Origin: Capsicum annuum
Lineage: Eukaryota; Streptophyta; Magnoliopsida; Solanales; Solanaceae
Assembly: GCF_002878395.1 (NCBI RefSeq)
Contig: NC_061121.1
Coordinates: 138,600,266-138,664,265, forward strand
DNA: 64,000 nt
Direction of reading: 5' to 3'
The position numbers and the translations under genes are program-made. Of the stretch, positions 22,514-33,119 are shown piece by piece. The notes below the pieces were generated by a model. It was not told the DNA's origin. It saw only the letters and a program-made list of their open reading frames with translations, and searched no databases. Each line of letters starts with the position of its first letter. Within the stretch, counting starts at the first letter, position 1.

Positions 22514-24840
22514 CCTGACATGAGCTAAAACTGGGCCTTTCATATGGGCATCTCAATCCCAACATGAGCTAGAGATCGCCCCAGAAATCCACCTTAACTA
22601 TCACATCAGTCCACCAGTGTCGGAGGAACTCCGACCATATATCATGATTGCAGAAACAAAACTAGTAATCATATTTTGGGAAAAGTCTAAACATTTCATT
22701 AACAACAACATACTAACCTACATACCTAAATCCAAAGTCATCCACAACACTCTACAAATTCGATGCCTAAATACTTCAGTACAAGCCCCTAACAATATCA
22801 AAACCAAATCTAAGTAAGTTAATGACCAAATAAAAGAGACTATAAAATGAATGTCTTCCTATATAGGGAAGATCACAACTTAAAGTCAACACATGATCAT
22901 CTTCGGTCACCTAGTCACTGCACAGGAAGATAAGAAGAAACTCCAACCCCTATGTCAAGTGGGGACATCGAGTCCGGAGATGGTTAGTGGTTGGAACGCT
23001 AGTGTTTAAATCAAGGATAATGATGAAATAAAGACATCTTTGAAAAACTAAGTCAAACTATCATATTCCACCGCATTCATATTCATAGGCGTACATCTAA
23101 GTACATAGCATATTCATAATATGCCGAAAAGAAAACAAGAAATAGCAAGAATGCTTGATGCATTCAATCATAAGTCATGAAGTGGAGGATTCCGACCTTC
23201 CACACATATATATTTGAATGTTTCTTATTAGAGAAAGGACTTTAACAATATACATTTTCATTAGGCAATGGTCTTCAACCAAAAATCATTTTTATTGGAA
23301 ACAGACTTTAACCTCTATTCATATTAGAAAAGGGAATCTAAGCACAAAACTGTGTAATTAGGTAAGGGAATCTAACCACAAGACAGCATATTTAGGCAAG
23401 GGACTCTAACCTCAAGCAATTTCATTCAGCAAGGGACTCTAACAACAAGCCACTTTTTTGAGAAAAGGACTCTAACCACAAGCCTCTTTAGTAGGAAAGG
23501 GACTTTTTACATATGCCGTTGAGACTATCGTTAGTCGACATTGGCAATATAACCCTTTGTCCATACATCACCATTCATTCACTTGAACACTTAGGTACTC
23601 TATCCCATTTAACCAATTGAACACCATATATGACCACAAAGTCTTCATGGAACTATTTATCTATCAAACAATTTCAATAAGCTAATGTCATAATTCAATT
23701 TTTCATTCAATTCAATTTATGGTCATCAAGAGTCTTAAAAACCCATCATTCCTCATCATCAATCTTATTCCACACTTTATTTCAAAACACTCTAATTTAT
23801 AAATGTAACATTTCATTTGCAATACCATTTATGAACCACTCACATTTATTGGGCCATTCCTAGTTCAAAAATCATCAATATGTGAATAAATATTTCACTT
23901 ATATATTATCACAAACACTTTGTGTGAAAGCCTTTACTAACGATAAATTAAAAGTAGAAATAATCAATATTAGGGTTACTAAAGACCAATTTGTTAAACA
24001 ACAAACAACAAGGGCCAACATATGCAAATCATTACCAACATCATGTTAAAACACAAGTCTAAGCAAGAGCAAACATTACTCATCATTAGAAAACAAAACC
24101 CTTATCATTTGATTTCAAAATCATTATTTACAAATATTAATCCATATTTAAAATAAATGGTTTTTGAGTTGATAACCAGGGAAAGAGTCACATTCCTTAA
24201 ACAAGATGATTCACTAAATAATCTTGACTCCACTTTTCCTTTAGATGAACACCCCTTGGAACCGTAGCTTCAATCTTGGGGGAGAAATGTTTGAGAGGAT
24301 TTTTATAGGTTGTTATCTTGTAATTTTGAAGAATGAAGGGCTAAAAGATGTTATATATTGGGGGTTTTAGGGTAGGGAAATGTCCATAAATCCCTCACTC
24401 AAAATCTGAAAAGTGTCTTCCTAGGTGGGTACCACTCACTTAAGTAAAACGTACCATAGGGTACTAGTGATACCGTAACTCGTAATCTAGGCTTCACCAA
24501 GGACCCCTACATTGGACAAGGTAAGACCACACAACCTTGACTTGTACCCAAGGTATGAAATGTATCCTAAACTATACTTTCAAACCATACGCACAATAGT
24601 GTCAATGAGGGTAAGTACATAGCACCATATAACTTGGCTTGGTATGAATCGTATAGTAATATAAGTTAATGGGGAGGCTGAGTTGTATCTTAGACAATGT
24701 GGAACCCCAACCACACTGCCTAGGATACGATAGGGGTCACTAAGTTTTATTCCAATGGTACAATGAGTACCCAAGTCTTACCTTGTCCAGAAGCTTCAAT
24801 TAAACAGATTTTTCTAAGTGTTCAAATCCTAGGTGTTTTA
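22514..24840 (-). repeat. 5' LTR of minus-strand Tekay-type element
   Basis: On the minus strand the LTR starts TAAAACACCTAGG (TG changed to TA) at 24,840, matching the Tekay-E LTR start TGAAACACCCT. It ends AGCTCATGTCAGG just before the primer site. Length is 2.33 kb. The start interrupts the Athila-3 protease right after its DPG codons. A run of nine 33-bp repeats lies inside. The open stretches 22617-22817 and 24580-24774 are not recognisable proteins. Confidence 0.7.
23230..23510. repeat. 33-bp tandem repeats, about nine units
   Basis: The motif AAGGGACTCTAACCACAAGC or a variant recurs near 23234, 23267, 23299, 23329, 23363, 23397, 23429, 23462 and 23495, a spacing of 30-34 bases. The outer units are the most changed. 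It sits inside the minus-strand Tekay-type LTR. Confidence 0.85.
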
Positions 24841-25688
24841 CCTGGATCTGCTTTCTTCTGTACGATTGAGCTAGTCGCAATCGTACCACAATGATGAAGA
24901 TTATTTACACCCTCATACCTGACTTTCCTATTCTTTATCACAAGGTCTTTCATAAACATAGTGTATCTTAACATTTTCTCTAATTCCACAACAAAAGGAA
25001 CATTCACTATCAATCACTTTATAAAGCAATGAATTTTCTAAACTTACCCTCATCTTCTATATTTTTCAATCTGTGTGGCAATGAAGGTGGTGCCCTTGGT
25101 ATTCCTTCTAAAGTGGACTCAACATCTTTTCCTTTACTTTTCTATGCATCATTAACCTACTTCTTCTCAGGTAACTTCTCCTTTTATGCACTCTTTTCTA
25201 CATTTTCCATCTTCTAAGATCTATTGGATATTCATCATTTACTTCTTCTTCTAGCTCCATTGCATCATCATGAATAGGTGTGCTCGGGCATGGGCCAGGT
25301 AATATCTTACCACTCCTAGTGGAAATATCTATACACAAACTATTATTTATCATGTTCTGTAGTTTGTCACTTGGTAAACTCCTGCTCTTCTTTTGGTTTA
25401 ACTCTGCTAATAAATGGCTCACCCATTGCTCCAATTGTTTAGTAAATATAGAATATGAGTTAACTAATTGACAAATATTCAATAAGTCACTCTCTATTTC
25501 CCTCACTCCAACCTCTGTTGATTTCACTCCTTTAAATATTTTTGACTTTATTTCCTCCATTGAAAATTTCCTAGAATTATGTGTAGCGTTATCGCAGCTC
25601 CCGAGTGGTACATATAGTACACCTCTATTATTTTTATTCTTCCAGCTTTGATGGTCATGATCTCTATAACCATTTTTACTATAGTGAT
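24841..25688 (-). pseudogene. Athila-3 gag-protease linker and protease start
   Basis: The minus strand reads the Athila gag C-terminus and linker: an open 120 codons (25198-25560) with LCIDISTRSGKILPGPCPS, then VNVPFVVELEKMLRYTMFMKDLVIKNRKVRYEG (24822-25013) and ...KKADPG. There the Tekay-type LTR cuts in; its codons follow in the same open frame. The protease active site, RT and integrase are absent from this copy in the window. The same linker is seen in Athila-1 at 3116-3729. Confidence 0.8.
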
Positions 25689-26640
25689 TCAGACATTGGT
25701 TTCCTTGGCTATTGGCTTAAAAACCCCCTGGTTGTTAAGATAGTTTGCCTCCTTCTCTGAATCAGATTTAGCTCCTCTACTGTATGACCCCATAACTTTA
25801 ACCTTTGCTACCTTCCGTAAGAGCAAATGTTTTATAAGAAAGTCCATTTCTTCCTTTTTGTTAGCCATATATTGGTCACGTTCCTCTTTTCTCCTATGTT
25901 GCTCTACTGATATCTCACTAGAATATGCACTGCTTGCTACCACAACAGAACTTATATTCCAAATTCTACATGTCTTAGTCATTTTCTCCAACATCTCTAA
26001 AGATTCAATAAATGTGAGATCAATCAAAGCTCCTTCTACTGTATTATCTATAATTGGCTTTGTAATAGAATTCAAAGGCCTATAGAATGTTTCCATCAGG
26101 TGTTTTCAATTGTCTTATGGTTTGGATATTGGGTAAACTTATTTTTGAATCTCATCCATTCTTCATGCGGTAGTTCCTAAAGTTGCAAATCTTATCCCTT
26201 AATTATCGTATCCTAGAAGGCAACAAGAACCTTTCTAGGAAAGCTCCTTTCAGTTTCCTCTAGTTTGTTACAGAATCAGGTGCCAGCTCATTCAACCATA
26301 ATATTGCCTCCCCATATAGACAAAGGAAATAACTACAAATGGATAGAAGTCTTCCCCACTCCAAGATTGTCAAAATACTTGGAAATGTTGATGAAGTTCA
26401 CCAAATGCATATTTGGATCATTCTTAGCTAGTCCACAAAATATGCCTTTAGAGTTTTACAGTTGGATTATTATGTTTGTGATGTTAATATTCACCCTAGG
26501 AGCCAATGGTGGTGGATTGACTACTCCAGTAGTTCCATCTCCATCCAAAATTGCATTGTCATCATTATCTAAATCAAACTACACCACAGGTTGTTGGTGC
26601 ACTCTATCCCTTGCTTACCGATTTTAATTTGTTGGTGTAA
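25689..26640 (-). pseudogene. Athila-3 gag
   Basis: The minus strand is open for 135 codons (25689-26096): METFYRPLNSITKPIIDNTVEGALIDLTFIESLEMLEKMTKTCRIWN, which aligns with the Athila-1 gag segment METMYRAQNSVTKPIVDNVVGGSFVDHTF. Upstream pieces (about 26,100-26,560) include the WFNELAPDSVTN.. and KYFDNLGVG blocks broken by frameshifts. Plus-strand open stretches at 25858-26085 and 26265-26627 are antisense shadows. This copy is clearly older or more decayed than Athila-1 gag. Confidence 0.82.
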
Positions 26641-26971
26641 CATTTTAAGCCCATTGCCTATTTTGAGATTCAACCAACTCATCATTACCCAATTTATCAT
26701 CATATGTATTAGTTACACTCCCAAGATGGTTAGTATTCTATTGGTTAACCGGTGCATTTTCTAAAGAAGCAAGTCGTTCAACTTATTATTACTTAGTATC
26801 ATTTCCTATTTGTTGAGTTTTGGTATTGAAAGGTAATTATGGCTCTCCTAAACTTTGGGTTCATGTCATACACAATAAATAGCGTATAAGCATAAAAACA
26901 ACCAATAAAAGTAAAAATAGGAAACTTGAGTAAAAGTCAATTAATACACATATACTTAATTTACTACTATA
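26641..26971 (-). other. Athila-3 leader
   Basis: Untranslated leader between gag and the primer site. It contains CATACACAATAAATAGCGT, matching the Athila-1 leader near 5070-5100 (CATACACTATAAAGA..). No coding potential. Confidence 0.55.
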
Positions 26972-26990
26972 TTCCCCGACCACGTCCCCA
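26972..26990 (-). other. Athila-3 primer-binding site (tRNA-Asp type)
   Basis: The minus strand reads TGGGGACGTGGTCGGGGAA, about 15 of 19 matches to the consensus TGGCGCCGTTGCCGGGGAA for tRNA-Asp. It lies four bases from the LTR edge. Confidence 0.8.
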
Positions 26991-27508
26991 AAACTGGATA
27001 TGCTAAAATTAAAACTCTCTTAAAAGAACATAAGACGGGTTGATCTCATAGGGAATATGGTGTAAGCTAAGTCAAATAAAGGGGGTTTGTCATGTCAAGA
27101 ATATTGCTCAAGTGTTTGTAAAATATAGACATCTAATGTTTCAATTGGAATATATAACCAATGATAAATTATATACAATAATTATGATCACGGAGATGTT
27201 TCAATACTAAGCGTTGTGGAATATTAAAAATCCATACTTCACAATTTCAATTACAAGGTCAACTTATTCATTAATTCCAACTAATTATTTTTCAACCTTC
27301 AAACATGGATTCACTTTAATTCTTCAAAACATAAAGTGATAGATTGGTTTAACACCTATGTCCTCAAGAGATTTATCATTTTATGTCATTAACCATAAAA
27401 TTGGAAGGCAATTACCCCAATCTTATAACTCTTTTATTTTCACAACACTAACTTCTTTCTCAAGAAAGTTGTATTCATGGGTGAATCCCTCAAGTTTGAA
27501 TAAAGAAT

Positions 27509-27530
27509 AACAACAACAACAACAACAACA
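27509..27530. repeat. (AAC)7 microsatellite, LINE tail
   Basis: Seven AAC units on the plus strand are the (TTG)n 3' tail of the minus-strand LINE. Confidence 0.95.
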
Positions 27531-28545
27531 AGCCCAGTGTATTCTCATAAAGTAAGGTATAGGGAGGGTAAAATATATGCAGTCCATAATGCTACCTCTG
27601 AAGTAGTAGAGAGGCTGTTTTTGATAGACCCTAGGTTCAAGATAAAGAATAGTGCCCAAGGTTGAATGAAACATGAAATAGAATAGATGGAATAACCAAA
27701 ATAAGGAATAAGAAATAATAAAAATATATAGCACAAAAATATAAAATAAAAGAAATATAAGCAATTCAAAATAAGAAATAAGATATAGGAAACCCACCTA
27801 GTAGTAACATACACTCATAGACCAAACACACCTATCACGCCCAAATTCTCATGTCTAGAGGCTCCTACTCAAGGACATAGTCCTAGGATTACTAACCAGG
27901 CTAGAGAAGCGCTCTCCTAACATATTACAACAACCCACTAACTTATACTAGCCTTTCACCCTTATCCACGACCACTACATCTTCCTGTCTAGGGTCATGT
28001 CCTCAGTAAGCTATAGCTACTGCATGTCACGTCTAATCTCCTCACTATAGTATTTCTTTAGCCTACCTCTACTCCACCTGAAGCCATCTAAAGATTGCCT
28101 CTTACACCTACGAATTGGGGCATCTGTGCTCCTCCCCATCACATGCCTAAATAATCTAAGCCTTCCTTCTCGCATCTTTTCCTTCACCAAAGACACTCTT
28201 TCCTTCTTCTGTATTGTATCATTCCTAACACTATCCCCTCCGGTAAGTCCACACATCCAATGCAATATTTTAATATCTACCACTTTTAATTTTTAAATAT
28301 GGGAGTTCTTGACTGTCTAATACTCTGCTCCATACAGCATGGCCGAATGGACTTCCACACTATAGATTTTTCCTTTAAGCTTAAGGGGTATCTTCATATC
28401 ACACAACACTTGTGAGGTGAGCCCCCACTTCATCCAACATCTCTAATACAGTTAGAGACATCCTTCTCAATCTTACCATTCCTCTGAATTATAGACCTAA
28501 GATAATTAAGACTATTTCTCTTACAAACATCCTGGGAATCTAAGA
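27509..28545 (-). mobile_element. RTE-clade LINE, 5'-truncated 3' end
   Basis: On the minus strand this is the end of a non-LTR retrotransposon. C-terminal RT-region pieces start near 28,540. The 88-codon stretch 28017-28283 contains ILHWMCGLTGGDSVRNDTIQKK, LRLFRHVMGRSTDAPIRRC and RSRGRLKKYYSEEIRRDM-like wording typical of plant RTE elements. About 500 bases of 3' UTR follow, ending in the box TACACTGGG(C)TTG and a (TTG)n tail (27509-27530). Solanaceae TS-type SINEs have a similar tail. A short flanking match (AAAGAAT / AAGAAGA) may be a decayed target duplication. It inserted into the Athila-3 LTR. Confidence 0.8.
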
Positions 28546-29330
28546 AGAAACATTAAATTAAAGAGAAGGTTATTTGTTTGATATTCTCTTTAGAATTCTA
28601 TCAATCCCATAACCCTAGCAATGAATTAAAATAAGGCTCTCATAACCCTAGTAAAGGGAGCTTTAGCAAAACATAATTATGGAGAAGAAAAATAATTTAT
28701 ATTTCATAAACAATTCAAAATTAACTTACAAAATCAAAGATGTTTCTTACATCCCAAATTACATGTAATAATGGAGGAATCTCCGTACTTTTAACTTATT
28801 TCTCAATGAATTGTATGTCATAACATTTGACAATAGCCAAAGACACCTAATATAACCCTAAGTTGGGTATTTATAGGCGCCCAAAAAGTGTGGATTAGAA
28901 TTCAAAAACCAGGATACCGCGTTATCACTGACGGTTGACCTGATGGTGCATCGGGCAAGTGATGCTTCGTTGGTCACACGATTAGTGATATAAAGAATGG
29001 AACTAATTATTCCTTCAAAACATGATGGGGCATGCGATGGTCCATCAGAGGTTTGACATTGCATTAAATAGGCCATCACTGAGCTCTTAAATTTGCTTTA
29101 TTCTACTTATGTGCATTGACCAAACAGATGGTCCATTAAAAGGCCGATGATCATTCACTCTTAGCATAACCTAACTCTAGTAGATTATGATTTCTACCTT
29201 AGGCATGATTATTATGCTGATGGTTTGTCAAATTAGTAATGGCTTGTTAGTTTGCCCATTGAGTAAATTTAGTATTTACTTTTCCAAGATGCTCTTGCTC
29301 CTAATTTAATTCCTTTAGAACAAGCAAACC

Positions 29331-29439
29331 CAATATTATATACAATAATAGTTTTTATAAAACAAAAAATTATCCACTATAAAAGATGAAAAATATTTCA
29401 TCAAATACTAGAACATGAATTCTTCTTTGTTTGTCTACA
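29331..29439. other. Junction spacer
   Basis: AT-rich bases between the outer end of the Athila-3 LTR and the first readable Tekay-C gag codons. No recognisable feature. Confidence 0.4.
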
Positions 29440-30660
29440 CAGAGTTTAGTTGTTGCATATAGGTTTTTTGTTGAGGTTTTTGATCATGCTCAGGTTATTG
29501 AGTAGAAGCATTATGAGACCTACAGGGGCAACAATTCGAGTCAATGATATCAATGTAGTTTTAGTGGGAGTCGTAGTGGCTTATGATTAAAAGGTCGTAG
29601 TTCTTAGGGCGGGTATCCTCCGCATCAACTATATCAGCATCAAGGTTAGTCTAGTAGGCCCATTCAAGTTGCTTTTTAAATTGCTAATGATCGCTAGTCT
29701 AGTTTCAATAATTGTCCTGGCCAGGGAAGTGGTCAATCTTTAAAGTCTTTATCTTCTTATTATGGTGGTTATTTTGGGTTATCTAGATCTTTTAGTTTAG
29801 GTGCTATGCCTTAAATATGTTATGATTGTAGATATTTTTGTTATTTCTCAAAATGTGCCCTAGTCGCGGAGCCATAGTTCCTTCAGTTTAGAGTATTCCC
29901 CTAATTTGGGTTTTTTTAACCCCCAAATAGAGGTGGTATTTATGGTTGTAGGGGTGTTTCCTAGGGTTCTCGTAAAGGTTCTAAAGAATGTAGAACTAGA
30001 GATTTGTTAGGTATCCAGCCAGGTGATAGGTGTGGTTTGTTGTATGGAGCACCTTCTAGATCTTAGAATAAATATTTGGATGCTATTATTATAGGTACAA
30101 TCTTGGTATGCCATCAGTTGGCTATTTCTTTGTTTGATTCTGGATCAACTTATTCTTATGCGTTTTGTTATTAGGCTCCACAGTAAAAGTTATCTTGGAA
30201 TTCATTATCTATGCCATTAGGTCTTTCTATCCTCCTGGATGATTCTTCAGTAGTGGATCAAATTTTCAGGTCATGTGTTGCGGCTGTTTGAGAGCTTCAT
30301 ACTTACACTGATCATATTATCTTAGACATGGTGGATTTTAATGTAATTTAAAGAGATAGACTGGTTATCTCATTATCATGCGGTCCTAGAACTTTTTGCC
30401 AAGACAACTACCTTTATTATACCTATCGTACCCCTAGTGTTGTTGAAAGGAGTGGTTAGCAATGAGGCAATGAAGACTATTTCTTATATTCGCTCTAGGA
30501 GACTTATTTTGAGGGGTTAAAAGTATGATCTCACTGATATTCATGATGTTAATATGAAGAGTCCATTGCTTGGCTCTATTACTGTAGTTCCTAAGTTTGC
30601 TGATATTTTCCTACCTATCTACCTAGCCGTCCTCCTAAGCATAGTATTGAGATTCTTATT
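29440..30660 (+). pseudogene. Tekay-C gag C-terminus and protease
   Basis: The plus strand reads VFDHAQVIE..KHYETYRGNN and a Ser/Arg/Gln-rich segment (FSGSRSG ... GGYPPHQLYQHQG). A degenerate zinc knuckle near 29,820 (CYDCRYFCYFSKC) has Tyr where His is expected. The protease active site LFDSGSTYSY at about 30,125-30,160 keeps its Asp-Ser-Gly. The rest of protease follows with scattered stops (for example after FCY). Gag before this point is missing. The counterpart in Tekay-AB has lost the DSG. Confidence 0.78.
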
Positions 30661-31930
30661 GTGAGCTAGGCAACCAACCTATTTCTTTTTAACCTTATTG
30701 TATTGCTCCTTCTTAGCTGAAGGAGTTAAATTCTCAGCTTTAGGATTTTCTTGGTATGTTTTTAATTAGACCTAGTGTGTCTTCTTGGGGGGAATTCTCT
30801 TTGGTTGTTAAGAAGAAGGATGGTTCCACGCATATGTGTATTGATTATAGGCAGCTTAATAAGGTAACAGTGAAAAATGGGTATCCTATGCCTTGCATTG
30901 ATGATTTTTTGACCAACATCAGGGAGAAGTAGTGTTCTCAAAGATTAATTTGACATCCGATTACCATCAGTTAAGGATTTAGCCTAAGGATATCCCAAAG
31001 ACCACCTTTAGCCCCCATTATGGTTATTATGAGTTCCTAGTGATGCTTTTTTGGTTTCCTAATGTTGTAGCTGCATTTAGGGATTCATAAAACATATTTT
31101 CAGGCCTTATTTGTATTCCTTTTTATTTATATTCATCAATGACATCATTGTGCATTTGAGGAGTAAAGAGGAGCATATGGAACATTTGATAACTATGCTC
31201 TAGACCTTGAAAAATCATATGCCAAATTTTCTAAATGTGAATTTTGGCTTGAGTAAGTGACATTGCTTGGGCATGTGGTGTCTGAGGATGGGATTTTGGT
31301 AGACCTAGTAAAGATCATGGCTATTCATGATTAGGATAGGCGTACATCTCTTTACGATTTCTGTAACTTTATTGGTTTGGCTAATTAAATTAGGAGGCTC
31401 ATTGGGAGTTTTACTTCTATTGAAGCGGCAATGAAAGGATTGACTCAAAAAGAGGGTTCTTTTTGATTGTTCGAGTAGTGTGAGTTAATCTTTTGAAAGC
31501 TCAAGAGATTTCTTACTTCAACTCCTATTTTTGCTCAACCCATTGAAGTTGAGGGATTTTCCATGTATTGTGATGCTTTTGTTGTTAGTTTGGGTTGTGT
31601 ATTAATCCAATAACATTGTTTTATTTTTGAAGCTTCGATATAGATAAAGGTGCATAAGCGCAACTACCTAACTCATGATTTATAGTTAGTGGTGGTAGTT
31701 TTCAGACTTAAGATTTGGAGACATTATCTTTATGGTGTGCATTGTAAGATCTTTATGGGTTGTCATAGTCTTCACCATCTTATGGCCTAGAGAAAGATTA
31801 ATTATTGACAACATAGATTGATTTTTATTTCTTAAGAAATATGACATCTCTATCTTGTATTATCCGAGAAAGGCTAATGTAGTAGCACATGCCTTAAGCC
31901 TGAAGACGGTGATTATGGGTAGCTTGTCTA
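30661..31930 (+). pseudogene. Tekay-C reverse transcriptase and RNase H
   Basis: Readable RT blocks: [37 protein letters not shown] (30,780-30,890), VFSKINLTSDYHQLRI (30,930-30,980), a YGYYEFLVMLFWFPN block, and the palm box VFLFIFINDIIVHLRSKEEHMEHL at about 31,120-31,190. There the first catalytic Asp of the usual F-I-D-D is Asn. RNase H follows: SMYCDAF (31,560), KVHKRNYLTHDL (31,650), then YPRKANVVAHALS (31,860). Each block shifts frame or meets stops. Order and wording match the Tekay/Del lineage and Tekay-AB. Confidence 0.82.
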
Positions 31931-32004
31931 GCAATTCACCATCTCAAAAGCTATCGACATGGGATATTGAATCCTTAGGCATCTGGATAGTGTGACATGA
32001 TAAT

Positions 32005-33060
32005 TCAAACCCTTGGAGGATTCTTGCTAGATATTGTTAATGGTTTTCCTTGTACTTCCCATTGTTTTGATAGTGTTTGGATCATTATGGATCGGTTATC
32101 CAAGTCAACACATTTTATTCTGATTAAGATGTCCTCCAGCGATAAGAGGTTGTCCCAATTTACGTTAGTAAGATAGTTTGCTTGCATGGTGTTTCTATAT
32201 ATATCATTTCAAACTTAGGTTTAGTGTTCACTTCTAGCATATGGAGAGCTTTAAAAGTAGAGTTGGGTATTCAGGAAGATCTTAGTACAACCTTTCATCC
32301 CCTAAATGATGGATAGTCAAAGTGGGCTATTCAAGTTCTCGAGGATATGGTTCGAGCCCGTGTTAAGGATTTTTGAGTTTAGTGGGAGCATCACTTAACC
32401 TTGGCAGAGTTTGTAGAAAATAAAAGTTATCATTTAAGTATTGAGATGGTGCCTTTTTAGGCTTTTTATGGTAGGTAATGTCGTTCTCTAATTGGATTGT
32501 TTGAGACTTCTTAGAATAGACCACCTGGTATCGACTTGCTTCAACAGTTATTGGATAGAGTCTGGGTGATTCAGGATAGGTTGAGGGAAGCTCAAAGTAA
32601 GCAAAAGGCTTATGCAGATCATAGACTTTGTGCCTTGATATTTAGGGTTATAGACCTGGTATGTCTCTGTATTTCACCAATGAAAGGTGTTATGGGGTTT
32701 TAGAGGAAATGTATAGTCATCGCAAGCTAAGTTGGACCCTTTGAAGTTCTCACACGGTTGGTAAGGTGTCTTATAAGTTAGCCTTACCACTGTATTTTGT
32801 TGTTGTCCATCAAATTTTCCTTGTTAAAATTTTACGGCAATATATTTTTAGCCTTATCATGTTCTTAGATGGGACTCGGTTCAGCAGGTTTAGTGGTTGA
32901 TATTCGGGGAGAAGCATGTGGTCATATTGGCTAGTTATGTCAGGTGGTTGCACTAAAAATATTATAGTAGTTAAAGTTTATTGGCGATACCACACAATAG
33001 AGAAGGCTACTTTAAAGGTCGAGAATAAGATGTACACCCATTATCCTCACCTAATTGACG
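32005..33060 (+). pseudogene. Tekay-C integrase lacking its zinc domain
   Basis: After RNase H the sequence jumps from SLGIWIV.. into GFPCTSHCFDSVWIIMDRLSKSTHFILIKMSSSDKRLSQFTL, the integrase core around its first Asp (about 32,090). The HHCC zinc domain and its link to RNase H are deleted. ISFQT.. (second Asp region, 32,205) is degraded. The Glu-bearing QxxGQxE region near 32,320 reads SGLFKF. C-terminal pieces include LDPLKF (GPFE region, 32,735) and a decayed chromodomain-like region at 32,900-33,050. A minus-strand open stretch at 32005-32187 is a shadow. Confidence 0.75.
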
Positions 33061-33119
33061 CATCAGGTACAGCTTAATCCTTTAATTTGTGACAAAAATT
33101 CTTTTAGTAGTGGATATTA

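Larger units (their letters stand above)
26995..29330 (-). repeat. Athila-3 5' LTR, interrupted by a LINE
   Basis: The LTR begins (plus strand TG) at 26,995 and contains CATAGGGAATATGGTGT as in Athila-1. A minus-strand TATA box TATAAATA lies at 28868-28875 and reiterated GATGG..CATCA motifs at about 28,915-29,160, upstream of the TATA box on the LTR strand. A LINE fragment (27,509-28,545) sits in the middle; without it the LTR is about 1.3 kb. The upper end is approximate. Confidence 0.7.

Noticed and set aside
23230..23510. Regularly spaced repeats that could suggest a CRISPR array
   Set aside because: Units are contiguous and diverged, spacers are not unique sequences, and the surroundings are a plant LTR; this is an ordinary tandem repeat.
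26265..26627. 120-codon plus-strand frame
   Set aside because: Antisense to Athila-3 gag pieces; no independent support.
27423..27814. Two overlapping hydrophobic minus-strand frames of 89 and 124 codons
   Set aside because: They read AT-rich LINE 3' UTR and the (AAC)n tail; the Leu/Ile/Tyr/Cys runs come from base composition, not from a membrane protein.
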